Shown here piece by piece: positions 33,004 through 41,266 of a stretch of DNA of 43,458 nt. Location: contig JALUYA010000040.1 in assembly GCA_027018875.1 (NCBI GenBank), positions 1 through 43,458 of the forward strand, written 5' to 3'. The translations under genes and the position numbers were made by a program. The DNA is from Gammaproteobacteria bacterium. GTDB taxonomy: Bacteria; Pseudomonadota; Gammaproteobacteria; JAKDMP01. The notes beneath the pieces are model-generated. The model did not search any database. It worked only from the letters and a program-made list of their open reading frames with translations, and was not told where the DNA came from. How positions within the stretch are numbered: the stretch's first letter is position 1; every line of letters starts with the position of its first letter.

Positions 33004-33831
33004 ATGACCACACTGGCCAATAAAACCTTATTCATTACGGGAGCGAGCCGGGGTATCGGCGAGGCCATTGCCTTGCGGGCCGCCCGCGATGGGGCCAACA
33101 TCGCCATTGTCGCCAAAACGGCACAACCCCACCCCAGGCTCCCCGGCACGATCCATACCGTTGCCGCGGCCGTTGAGCGCGTCGGCGGCAGGGCCTTACC
33201 CCTGGCCGTCGATATTCGTGATGCCGCGGCGGTTGCCGCCGCCGCCAGGCAAACCGCGGAGACTTTCGGTGGCATCGATATCCTGGTCAACAATGCCAGC
33301 GCCATCTGGCTCTCGAGCACGCCGGATACTCCCGTCAAGCGACTGGACCTGATGCTTGGTGTCAATGTGCGCGGAACCTTTGTCTGCTCCCAGGCCTGCC
33401 TGCCCTGGTTACGCAAGGCCGATAATCCGCATATTCTCAACCTGTCTCCACCGCCGGATCTCAGCCCCAAGTGGTTTCAGAACCATGTCGCCTATACCAT
33501 TAGCAAGTACGGGATGAGTCTGTGCGCGCTGGGGATGGCCGCGGAGTTTCGTCGCTACGGCATCGCCGTCAACACCCTGTGGCCGCGCACGGTGATCGCC
33601 ACCGCGGCGCTGGCGATGCTGGGTGGGCTGGTCAAGCCCGAGCAATGCCGCAAGCCCGAGATCGTTGCCGATGCCGCCCATGCGATCCTGACTCTCCCCG
33701 CGCGGGAACATAGCGGCCGTCATTATATCGACGAAGAGGCCCTGGCCGAGGTTGGAATCACCGATTTCGAGGCCTATGCCGTCAGCCCCGGAACCCCCCT
33801 GGCAACGGATCTGTTCGTTGAGCCAAGCTGA
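33004..33831 (+). CDS. Short-chain dehydrogenase/reductase, HSDL2-like
   Basis: This 275-aa protein carries the classical SDR features: TGASRGIG at 12-19 for the cofactor, NNAS at 97-100, Ser148, and Tyr164-x3-Lys168 (YTISK). The overall pattern (AKTAQPHPRLPGTIHT and DVRGTF-like blocks) is that of the hydroxysteroid dehydrogenase-like 2 group, whose substrate is not settled. The ATG at 33004 has AGGTGA five bases upstream; the GTG at 32995 lies inside that site. It ends 12 bases from the convergent DUF4389 gene. Confidence 0.88.
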   Translation: MTTLANKTLFITGASRGIGEAIALRAARDGANIAIVAKTAQPHPRLPGTIHTVAAAVERVGGRALPLAVDIRDAAAVAAAARQTAETFGGIDILVNNASAIWLSSTPDTPVKRLDLMLGVNVRGTFVCSQACLPWLRKADNPHILNLSPPPDLSPKWFQNHVAYTISKYGMSLCALGMAAEFRRYGIAVNTLWPRTVIATAALAMLGGLVKPEQCRKPEIVADAAHAILTLPAREHSGRHYIDEEALAEVGITDFEAYAVSPGTPLATDLFVEPS

Positions 33832-33843
33832 AGCCCTCCCGGT

Positions 33844-34347
33844 TTATCCCGGTTGTTTATCCGGCCCGGAATCCGACTTCGAACCGGTTTGCGGGTTATC
33901 CGCGGATGAATCCGGAGGCTTGGTTTCCGGTTGGGATTCCGTGGCGGGCGCTGCATCGCCGCCCGTGGCCTTCACGGGTGGCGGGCGGCGGGAATGGCGG
34001 CGGGGACGCGGCGTAGCCCGGCGGCGATGGGGGCCCTTATGGGGCTCAGCGCCCGCTTTTTCGCTCCTGCCGGCTCCGTTCCAGGAAGAAAAAGGGAATG
34101 GGCGGCGCTCGGTATTGTAGGTCAGGTATTCGATGATCGCCGCGCAGAAGCGGGCCAATTCGGATCCAAAGTTGCGTAATTGGAGATTGGCCTCACCGCT
34201 GGCCAGGACCCCGAAGAACTGAAACAGCGCCGTCAGCAGGATCAAAAATCCTGCACAGGCCAGTATCGGCAGGAAAATCAGCATGAACCCGAAACGCCGC
34301 CATGCCGAACCGGAGCTTACATGATCTATCCAGCTTGGTTCGCTCAT
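33844..34347 (-). CDS. DUF4389-family membrane protein
   Basis: This 167-aa protein has a membrane region (about 18-50: FGFMLIFLPILACAGFLILLTALFQFFGVL) followed by GEANLQLRNFGSELARFCAAIIEYLTYNTERRPFPFSSW, the family signature. The last 70 residues are basic, then proline- and acid-rich, and look disordered. No function is known for the family. It diverges from tatD with a 42-base gap. Confidence 0.82.
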   Translation of the reverse strand: MSEPSWIDHVSSGSAWRRFGFMLIFLPILACAGFLILLTALFQFFGVLASGEANLQLRNFGSELARFCAAIIEYLTYNTERRPFPFSSWNGAGRSEKAGAEPHKGPHRRRATPRPRRHSRRPPPVKATGGDAAPATESQPETKPPDSSADNPQTGSKSDSGPDKQPG

Positions 34348-34389
34348 ATACGATTCTGCTACCCTTTTGGGGGTACCAGCTTAGCAAAC

Positions 34390-35220
34390 ATGACCTTGGA
34401 ATACAGCCTCCAACCCGGCCTGATCGATATCGGGGCCAATTTGACTCACCCCAGTTTCGATCCGGATCGGGATACGGTACTCGCTCGTGCCCGCAACGCC
34501 GGGGTGAGTAGAATGATCGTCACCGGGGCGGATCCCGACCATAGCCACGGCGCGGCAATATTGGCCGCACGATATCCGCTGATCCTTTACGCTACCGCCG
34601 GGGTCCACCCGCATCATGCCGATCGGTTTACTCCCGAAGCGCGCGCCGAACTCAGCGCGTTACTCGCTCGGCCCGAGGTCGTGGCGACGGGAGAATGCGG
34701 GCTCGATTATTACCGGGATTTTTGCCCCCGGAGCATCCAGCGCAGGAGTTTCAGGGAGCAGATAAAATTAGCGATTGCATGTGCCCGGCCCTTGTTTTTG
34801 CATCAGCGCGAGGCGTACGCGGACTTTATATCCATTCTTGACGAATTTTCCACCGGTCTGCCGCCGGTGGTGGTGCACTGCTTTACCGGCGACGCCGGGG
34901 AGCTGGAAGCCTATCTCGAGCGGGGATTCCATATAGGCATCACCGGCTGGATTTGTGATGAACGCCGGGGAAGCCATCTCCTCGATCTGGTCGCGAGCAT
35001 TCCTTCCGGGCGGCTGATGCTGGAAACCGATGCCCCGTACTTGTTGCCGCGCGACCTGATGCCCCGTCCCCGAACCCGGCGCAACGAACCCTTCCGCCTG
35101 GCGCATATCGCCGCAGTCGTTGCCCGGGCTCGGGGGCAGACACTGGCGGCACTGGCGGCCGAGACCACGGCTACGGCCGAGCGGTTCTTCCACTTGGCCG
35201 CCGCCGACGCCTTACAATAG
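34390..35220 (+). CDS. tatD: TatD-family metal-dependent DNase
   Basis: From the ATG at 34390 the protein has 276 aa, close to the usual length of about 260. Family motifs occur in order: LIDIGANLTHPSF, ATAGVHPHHADRF, ATGECGLDYYRDF, VVVHCFTG and LMLETDAPYLLPRD, giving the TIM-barrel metal ligands. The DIGANLT form at the N-terminus is that of true TatD rather than YcfH (DSHCH). TatD has 3'-5' exonuclease activity and a role in DNA repair. No clear ribosome site precedes the ATG. Confidence 0.9.
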   Translation: MTLEYSLQPGLIDIGANLTHPSFDPDRDTVLARARNAGVSRMIVTGADPDHSHGAAILAARYPLILYATAGVHPHHADRFTPEARAELSALLARPEVVATGECGLDYYRDFCPRSIQRRSFREQIKLAIACARPLFLHQREAYADFISILDEFSTGLPPVVVHCFTGDAGELEAYLERGFHIGITGWICDERRGSHLLDLVASIPSGRLMLETDAPYLLPRDLMPRPRTRRNEPFRLAHIAAVVARARGQTLAALAAETTATAERFFHLAAADALQ

Positions 35221-35254
35221 AGATCCCATTCTTGTTATTTCGAGGGCCGGGAAG

Positions 35255-36685
35255 ATGACTATGGACAGCGCAAAGTTGAGACGACAGGTAGCAGAAACCT
35301 GGAATGAAACCATTATTCCCGCCTTGATGGATTACATTCGCATACCCGCCAAGTCGCCTCACTTCGATCCGGACTGGGAGCAACATGGATATATCGAACA
35401 GGCGGTTCAACTTGCCGCCGGGTGGTGCCGCCAGCAGGCGCCGTCCGGTATGAAGCTGGAAATTCAGCGATTGCCCGGGCGGACTCCACTGCTGTTTATC
35501 GAGATACCCGGAACCCTGCCCGGAGCCGCCGAACAACCCGGCGTGGTTTTGTATGGTCACCTCGACAAACAGCCGGAATTCGACGGCTGGCGCGAGGATC
35601 TCGGCCCCTGGGACCCAGTTATTCAGGACGGTAAGCTCTATGGTCGCGGTGGAGCCGATGATGGCTACGCCGTGTTTGGCTCGCTCGCCGCCATCCGGGC
35701 CCTGCATGAGCAGCAGGTGCCCCATGCCCGTTGCGTGATCATGATCGAGCTGTGCGAGGAGAGCGGAAGTTCCGATTTACAGCATTATTTCGAGGCGTTG
35801 TCCCGACGGATCGGGGAGATCGACCTTATCGTCTGCCTGGATGCCGAATGCGGCAATTACGATCAGCTTTGGTGCACCACTTCGCTGCGAGGCAATCTTG
35901 TCGGCACCCTGAGTGCGGAAATTTTGACCGAAGGTGTGCACTCCGGGAGTGGCGGTGGGATTGTGCCCTCGAGTGTTTGGATTCTCAGGCAATTACTGGA
36001 CCGGGTAGAAGACTTGGACAATGGCGATATCAAGCTCCGGGCGCTGCAGGTTGAGATTCCCCCCCGGCGTCTGGCGCAGGCACGAGAGGCCGCGGAAACC
36101 CTGGGTAACACGCTCTGGGAGCGGTTCCCCTTTGTCGCCGGAGCGGGCCCGGTGACGCGCGACCCCGTGCAGCTGGTCCTCGGCAACACCTGGAAGGCCT
36201 GCCTGGAAGTGACCGGGGCATCCGGGTTTCCCCCGCCATCGGCCGCGGGAAATGTGCTGCGGCCCGAAAGCCGCTTCAAATTGTCCTTTCGACTCCCGCC
36301 GACGGCCGATCCCGAACAGGCCGCGCAGTCTGTCAAACAGATTTTCGAAACCGATCCTCCCGCGGGCGCCAAGGTAACATTCACGGTGGAATCCTCCATG
36401 GGAGGATGGGATGCACCGGCCCTGGCCCCGTGGCTGAGTCAGGCCATGAGCCGGGCTTCACGCACACATTTCGGGGCCGAAGTGCGCTACATGGGTACCG
36501 GCGGAAGCATTCCTTTCATGGATATGCTGGGACGGCGCTTCCCGCGGGCGCAGTTCCTGGTGACCGGACTGCTCGGCCCGCATGCCAATGCCCACGGGCC
36601 GAATGAGTTTTTACACATCGAGACCGGCAAGCGGCTTACGGCTTGCGTGGCCGAGGTGTTGGCGAGCCATGGTGAGCAGAGATGA
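35255..36685 (+). CDS. M20-family metallopeptidase (CNDP-like dipeptidase)
   Basis: This 476-aa protein has the M20 co-catalytic zinc site: His102 and Asp104 (YGHLDKQP), the bridging Asp in GRGGADDGYA (near 135), ELCEESGS with the catalytic Glu pair, and a late GPHANAHGPNEFLHIE block with the last His ligand. The central dimerisation domain is present (VLRPESRFKLSFRLPP). It should be a cytosolic dipeptidase. The start at 35255 has GAGGG upstream; an upstream open frame overlaps tatD and lacks similarity. It follows tatD by 34 bases and could share its transcript. Confidence 0.9.
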   Translation: MTMDSAKLRRQVAETWNETIIPALMDYIRIPAKSPHFDPDWEQHGYIEQAVQLAAGWCRQQAPSGMKLEIQRLPGRTPLLFIEIPGTLPGAAEQPGVVLYGHLDKQPEFDGWREDLGPWDPVIQDGKLYGRGGADDGYAVFGSLAAIRALHEQQVPHARCVIMIELCEESGSSDLQHYFEALSRRIGEIDLIVCLDAECGNYDQLWCTTSLRGNLVGTLSAEILTEGVHSGSGGGIVPSSVWILRQLLDRVEDLDNGDIKLRALQVEIPPRRLAQAREAAETLGNTLWERFPFVAGAGPVTRDPVQLVLGNTWKACLEVTGASGFPPPSAAGNVLRPESRFKLSFRLPPTADPEQAAQSVKQIFETDPPAGAKVTFTVESSMGGWDAPALAPWLSQAMSRASRTHFGAEVRYMGTGGSIPFMDMLGRRFPRAQFLVTGLLGPHANAHGPNEFLHIETGKRLTACVAEVLASHGEQR

Positions 36686-36701
36686 TGCCCCGCATGGCGG
36701 G

Positions 36702-37199
36702 CTATGGCGGCACCTGACCCGCCTTTGCGGAAGCTTCGATCAGCCTGGCCCATCCCCGGGCCAGATCCGGGGTAACCGCGGCATCTCCGGGTAGTGGCGG
36801 CAGACGCTTTTCCAATGTGGCCAGATCCACGGCTATGGAGGGGCGTACCCGGGGCAGGTCCAGCCCATTAGACAGGACTAAAAGCGTTTTGGCCGGTTGC
36901 CCGGCACCGCTGCGGCGCACCGCGGCAAGCTTTGACGCCATCCCCTGTACCGGGTTGGGAAACACGAACCGGCGTTTGCCCAGCAAGGTCCATTCCCGCA
37001 GATTGTCTCCGGCCAGCAACGCGCCCTCTCCCTCCAGGATATCGATCAGGTACAGTCCTTCGGGGCGCAGCAGCAACCAGTCCAGGTGAACAAATCCCTC
37101 CAGCCCGTCTTCCAGAACCAGGTTGGCCCGAACCTCGACTGCGGACTTGCGCAAGGTCCGGCGTAACCGCGCGTGCCAGCGCCAGCGTGACGGGCTCAT
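36702..37199 (-). CDS. NERD-like domain protein
   Basis: This 165-aa protein resembles NERD (nuclease-related) domains: VHLDWLLLRPEGLYLIDI, then GEGALLAGDNLREWTLLGK, RRFVFPNPVQGMASKLAAVR and TLLVLSN. The order hhD-hhh-x-G-hhhID followed by W and fpNP-Q is the family pattern, although the usual E-x-K catalytic pair after the second strand is replaced by ILEGEG, so nuclease activity is doubtful. The C-terminus has no other domain. It is convergent with the M20 gene with 16 bases between stops. Confidence 0.55.
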   Translation of the reverse strand: MSPSRWRWHARLRRTLRKSAVEVRANLVLEDGLEGFVHLDWLLLRPEGLYLIDILEGEGALLAGDNLREWTLLGKRRFVFPNPVQGMASKLAAVRRSGAGQPAKTLLVLSNGLDLPRVRPSIAVDLATLEKRLPPLPGDAAVTPDLARGWARLIEASAKAGQVPP

Positions 37200-38153
37200 C
37201 GAAGCGCGGCTCCGAAAGGCCGGCCAGTGAAGGATATGAGCCGAGAAGGTTTGCTGGCGGCGGTGCAGGGTGTTCCGCGCAGAATACCCGGGATGGCCCC
37301 GGTCCGGCTCCCCGCAGGCTCGAATCCAGCGTCACCAGCAGGCCCCGTCACTTGCCATAACTCAATTCTAAACAACGATAGGTAACCTCGAAAAACCTGT
37401 TCTTGCGATTCACATGGGTTTGGCCGTGGCGTACAAACATACACGCCTGCGCCCTTTGGCACGCCGCAGAGGTAACTCCCCCGCGCTCGGAGCACGGACT
37501 CATCCAGCGCTCGGGCTTGACCCCCGACGGTTTCGCCGTGCTTTGAAATTACGCCCGGGCCGGACTATTGTACGAACCTATTGCCTTCCCGTGTGAAAAT
37601 CATGGGCTCAAGCCCGGCGGTTCGGATACTGTCGCAACCGCTGCGAGCGGACCTTGGGCCGCTGGCGCACGTTGAGGATGATGGCGCCGGAGCTGGCGTG
37701 GCCGCTCAATCCGCACTCCCGGGTAATTGTCTCCAGGCACATGCCACCCACCTTCCGGCATGGGTATATGGACGCTGTGTGCGGGGCTTCGGGTGCCGCA
37801 CCCGCGAGTGGGGCACTGCAGGGGGTGCACGGGCGACAGGCTATTGCAATGGTTCATTAAGTAACAAAGGCGCGGTTAGGTGTCGTAACCCACCCTGTCT
37901 GCCGGTCTGGTAGCGGGATCGGATCAAATTGTGGATAGATCAGAACACCGTCGGTCTATCCGCATCCCGCCAAGGCCTCAGCAGGGCGCCGAGTAAGTGG
38001 CCCCGAGGGTATTTCACTCGCTGCCGTGCTGCTCGTCGGCCTCACGTTTGGCACCGGCGTACATCGCTTGCCGCCGCCTCGCGCGCACGGGAAGTCCTCG
38101 ACCCACACATCATCCGGGTATGCCTACCCCGGTCTTCTCATCTACACCGGTAT
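37200..38153. other. Gene-poor stretch of 954 bases
   Basis: I see no credible gene here on either strand. The candidate frames have unlike codon use, many Cys/Arg/Pro runs and no family pattern. The stretch separates the end of the por operon from the start of the NERD-like gene, both on the minus strand. It may contain decayed genes; around 37612-37660 one plus frame reads weakly like a zinc-ribbon of a transposase, but not enough to call. Confidence 0.4.
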
Positions 38154-39194
38154 TTATGGGTTGGTGTTCGTACGGCTGGTCATGGCCGGCGCCGGCCGGG
38201 CGGCGCTACCCGTCCATTCTTTCGCTAGTCGCTCACTATGCCGGGCAAACCACTGCGCATCCGCTTCACTACGGCGCTTGAGATTATTCCAGTCGCGGTC
38301 CACTTCGCGTTGGATCCGTGCCAACACTTCGGCGTCCTCATGCTGGAAGAGATGTTTGAAGCGCACCTGATCCTCGAGCCAGGCGCGGATCGGTAATGAG
38401 GGATCGAGTGGCTGTTCGGTGATGCGGTAGTGCCCCTCGATAACCTCATACAGCGGCCAATAGCGTGTTTCCGTCGCCAACCGGGCAAAGCGTACGGTTT
38501 GGTTGGGTTCCAGTCCCCAGCCCAGCGGGCAGGTGGAGAGCACGTTGATGAACGAAGGACTGGCAAGGCGGGTAGCCGCGACAACTTTATCGGACAGATC
38601 CTGCCAGTGGGAAATCGAAGCTTGGGCCGCGTAGGGAATATGATGCGCCACAACGATAGCGGTCAGATCCTTGCGTTTTTGCAGTTTTCCGAAGCTCTGC
38701 TTGCCAGCCGGCGAAGTGGTGGTGTTGGCGGCGAAGGGCGTGGCGCTCGAACGCTGGATGCCGGTATTCATGTATGCCTCGTTGTCGTAACAGACGTAGA
38801 GAAACCGGTGGCCCCGCTCGAGTGCGCCGGAAAGGGCCTGCAAGCCGATGTCGTAGGTGCCTCCATCTCCGCCGAAGACTACAAAAACGATGGGTTCGTC
38901 GGGAAGGCGGCCCCGTTTGACCAGTGCCTTGTAGGCCGTCTCCACGCCGCTGGCGGCGGCGGCGGCGTTTTCAAAGGCGATGTGCAGCCAGGGCACCTGC
39001 CAGGTGGTGTGTGGGTAGCGGGTGGTCGCCACCTCCAGGCACCCGGTGGCATTGATTACCACTACCGGGGCCTCGATGCTGTTCAACACGGTCCGTACCA
39101 CGACAGGGATACCGCACCCACGGCAGAGCGAGTGTCCGCTTACGAAACGGCTGGATGCCGCTTCGTTTCTTGCGATCTGCTTGATACTTGGCAT
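38154..39194 (-). CDS. porB: Pyruvate:ferredoxin-type oxidoreductase, beta (TPP-binding) subunit
   Basis: This 346-aa protein has Cys24 and Cys27 (CRGCG) and Cys52 (GCLEV), ligands for a [4Fe-4S] cluster, and a thiamine-diphosphate motif GGDGGTYDIG (108-117) ending in YDNEAYMNTGIQRS. These are the standard PorB features. With the alpha, gamma and delta subunits it interconverts 2-oxoacid plus CoA and acyl-CoA plus CO2 with ferredoxin. The sequence cannot prove pyruvate as substrate over 2-oxoisovalerate or 2-oxoglutarate. It starts three bases after the alpha subunit stop. Confidence 0.92.
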   Translation of the reverse strand: MPSIKQIARNEAASSRFVSGHSLCRGCGIPVVVRTVLNSIEAPVVVINATGCLEVATTRYPHTTWQVPWLHIAFENAAAAASGVETAYKALVKRGRLPDEPIVFVVFGGDGGTYDIGLQALSGALERGHRFLYVCYDNEAYMNTGIQRSSATPFAANTTTSPAGKQSFGKLQKRKDLTAIVVAHHIPYAAQASISHWQDLSDKVVAATRLASPSFINVLSTCPLGWGLEPNQTVRFARLATETRYWPLYEVIEGHYRITEQPLDPSLPIRAWLEDQVRFKHLFQHEDAEVLARIQREVDRDWNNLKRRSEADAQWFARHSERLAKEWTGSAARPAPAMTSRTNTNP

Positions 39195-39197
39195 TTC

Positions 39198-40385
39198 TTA
39201 CCCCCTCAGGCCGATGAAGCGGGGTTGTTCCAGCCCCTCGGTGGACTCCAGATCGTGGAAGACCGCGGCGATCTGTTCGGGAAACAGCTCGCGTCCACCC
39301 AAACCATAGACCTGGCTGGACAAGGAGACGGTTTGACCGAACAGGCCGGCGGCCACCTCGGCGAATAACGGCGCGGTTCCACCGAAGGAGAGCGCGCGAT
39401 CCAGGACGGCTACGGCGCCCACGCCCGTCAACATCTCCCGCAGGGCCGCGGCCGGGAAGGGTCGAAACAGGCGAACCTGGGCCAGGCCGACTTTTTCTCC
39501 TTTGGCGCGCAGCTCGTCCACTACCTCCTTGGCGGTGCCTGCGCTCGATCCCATCAGGATCAACGCCCGATCGGCATCGTCCAGCCGGTAGCCTTCGACC
39601 GCCTGGTAGCGGCGGCCGGAACATGCCTGATAGGCTTCACTCAACTCATCAAAGACCTGCGCGGCCGCTCGCATGGCACGGACCTGTTGCGCCTTGATTT
39701 CGAAGTAATAGTCGGGCATGGCAAAGGGCCCCTGGGTGACTACTTCACCGGCGAGCAGGGGGTAGGGAATTCGGTAATCACCCACGAAACGGCGCACCTC
39801 TTCATCGGGTAGCAGGGACACCGGCTCGGCGGAATGGGTGATGGTGAAGCCATCCTGGCTTACCAGGACCGGCAGCATGACCTCGGGGTGTTCGGCCAGG
39901 CGGGGAGCCATGACCATGAGGTCGTAGGCTTCCTGGGCGTTTTCAGTGAGGATTTGCACCATCCCGCTGTCGCGCGCCAGCATGCTGTCGGCATGATCGC
40001 AGTGGATGTTGATCGGCCCCGAGAGCGCGCGGTTGCCCACCGCCATGACGATGGGCAGGCGCATGGAGGCCGCAATGTAGACGATTTCGATCATCAGCGC
40101 CAGGCCCTGCGAGGCGGTGGCGGTCATGGTGCGAGCCCCGGCCTGGGCGGCGCCTACCGCGGCGCTCATGGCCGAATGCTCGGATTCGACGTTGATGATT
40201 TCGGTATCGGTCTCGCCGTCGGCCACGAACTTGGCGAAGGTCTGGATGATGGGGGTCTGTGGCGTGATGGGGTAAACCGAGACGACGTCGGGGTTGATCT
40301 GGCGCATGGCATGGGCCGCAGCCTCCGCCCCGGTCAAGAGTCGCATCCGGGCGGATGGAGCGATTTTGGGGGCTTTAAGCGGCAT
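39198..40385 (-). CDS. porA: Pyruvate:ferredoxin-type oxidoreductase, alpha subunit
   Basis: This 395-aa protein shows YPITPQTP (38-45), ESEHS (67-71), GARTMTATASQGLALM, GPINIHCDHAD and the C-terminal domain with GSSAGTAKEVVDELR and LRLFRPFP-like LAQVRLFRPFP. These define the Por alpha subunit, which binds 2-oxoacid and part of TPP. A GGAGGAG site lies upstream of the start, which is inside the delta subunit gene (11-base overlap). Coupled translation of the four subunits is likely. Confidence 0.93.
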   Translation of the reverse strand: MPLKAPKIAPSARMRLLTGAEAAAHAMRQINPDVVSVYPITPQTPIIQTFAKFVADGETDTEIINVESEHSAMSAAVGAAQAGARTMTATASQGLALMIEIVYIAASMRLPIVMAVGNRALSGPINIHCDHADSMLARDSGMVQILTENAQEAYDLMVMAPRLAEHPEVMLPVLVSQDGFTITHSAEPVSLLPDEEVRRFVGDYRIPYPLLAGEVVTQGPFAMPDYYFEIKAQQVRAMRAAAQVFDELSEAYQACSGRRYQAVEGYRLDDADRALILMGSSAGTAKEVVDELRAKGEKVGLAQVRLFRPFPAAALREMLTGVGAVAVLDRALSFGGTAPLFAEVAAGLFGQTVSLSSQVYGLGGRELFPEQIAAVFHDLESTEGLEQPRFIGLRG

Positions 40386-40704
40386 CCGCCTCTCCTCCGA
40401 TCCGCCCGAACGGCGGTAGCGCCAAGTCCTCGGCGATCATCTTGATTGCACCGGTGGGACAAACCTCCTGGCAGATACCGCAACCCTTGCAGTAGTCGTA
40501 ATCGAAGCCCCAAAGGGCCTCATCCTTGATCTTGATCGCGTTATCCGGGCAGTAGATCCAGCACAACATGCAGTTGACGCAACTATCAAGTTGTATGCGG
40601 GGTTTCTCGCCAACCCGCCAACCCCCCGTGTGCGGTGGCTCCGCGCTTCGGGCCAAGACGGCTCCGCCGATGGGGAGTTGATGAGAGGATTTCAGTTCAC
40701 GCAT
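40375..40704 (-). CDS. porD: Pyruvate:ferredoxin-type oxidoreductase, delta (2[4Fe-4S] ferredoxin) subunit
   Basis: From the ATG at 40704 the protein has 109 aa. Two CxxCxxCxxxC motifs bind two [4Fe-4S] clusters: Cys42, 45, 48, 52 and Cys72, 75, 78, 82, the second followed by PTGAIKMI. Residues 1-35 are the usual PorD N-terminal extension. It carries electrons between the catalytic subunits and ferredoxin. AGGAGG lies four bases before this start, and the gene overlaps the gamma subunit end by eight bases. Confidence 0.92.
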   Translation of the reverse strand: MRELKSSHQLPIGGAVLARSAEPPHTGGWRVGEKPRIQLDSCVNCMLCWIYCPDNAIKIKDEALWGFDYDYCKGCGICQEVCPTGAIKMIAEDLALPPFGRIGGEADAA

Positions 40705-41266
40705 AGACCCTCCTCTGGGTGTCAATGGCCGCGTAGCCGGAACGAATGGCCCGGATGCTGGCCTCTTGAGCGGCTTGGCTCAGCTTGCCCATGCCATCGC
40801 GCGCCGCCTGGACCAGTGTTTCCAGGCCCGGCTCGGCCAGCACCCGTGAGGCGGCACCCAGTAGCACCACGTTGGCGAAGCGAGTACCCGCGGCTGCTGC
40901 CAGGCGATCGCCGGGCACGGTAATAATCCGCCCTCTAAAGTGTAAGCGTTCACCGATCTGCGAGGCTGTGGCCGCTGAGTTGATCAACAGCAAGCCATCC
41001 GTTGCCAATCCCTTGGTGACCGGCACTTCGGTCAACAGGCCCGCATCCAGCATTACCACCAGGTCCGGATGGGTCACCGCACAATGGAGGCGGATGGGCT
41101 TGTCGTCGATACGGTCGTAGGCCTGGACCGGCGCGCCGGCGCGCTCGGGACCGTATTCCGGAAAAGCCTGCACGTAGTGCCCCTCGGCCAGCAGGGCCAC
41201 GGCCAGGAGCCGCGAGACGGTTTTCGCCCCCTGTCCTCCCCGTCCGTGCCAGCGAATCTCCTTCAT
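40697..41266 (-). CDS. porG: Pyruvate:ferredoxin-type oxidoreductase, gamma subunit
   Basis: This 189-aa protein has IRWHGRGGQGAKTVSRLL (GRGGQGA at 8-14) and AFPEYGPERAGAPVQAY, the two hallmarks of the gamma (CoA-binding) subunit. It continues with PDLVVMLDAGLL and NVVLLGAASRVL. Its start overlaps the stop of the GltD-like gene by four bases (ATGA). Subunit order gamma-delta-alpha-beta is the common four-subunit arrangement. Confidence 0.93.
   Translation of the reverse strand: MKEIRWHGRGGQGAKTVSRLLAVALLAEGHYVQAFPEYGPERAGAPVQAYDRIDDKPIRLHCAVTHPDLVVMLDAGLLTEVPVTKGLATDGLLLINSAATASQIGERLHFRGRIITVPGDRLAAAAGTRFANVVLLGAASRVLAEPGLETLVQAARDGMGKLSQAAQEASIRAIRSGYAAIDTQRRVYA

Noticed and set aside
37314-37330. 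T-arm-like sequence (GCAGG-CTCGAAT-CCAGC)
   Set aside because: One T-stem pair mismatches, no acceptor strand plus CCA follows at the right distance and no other tRNA arms are visible upstream.
37196-37495. 99-codon minus-strand frame ending in an ATGA overlap with the NERD-like gene
   Set aside because: The overlap is suggestive, but the composition is not protein-like, there is no ribosome site and no motif can be recognised.
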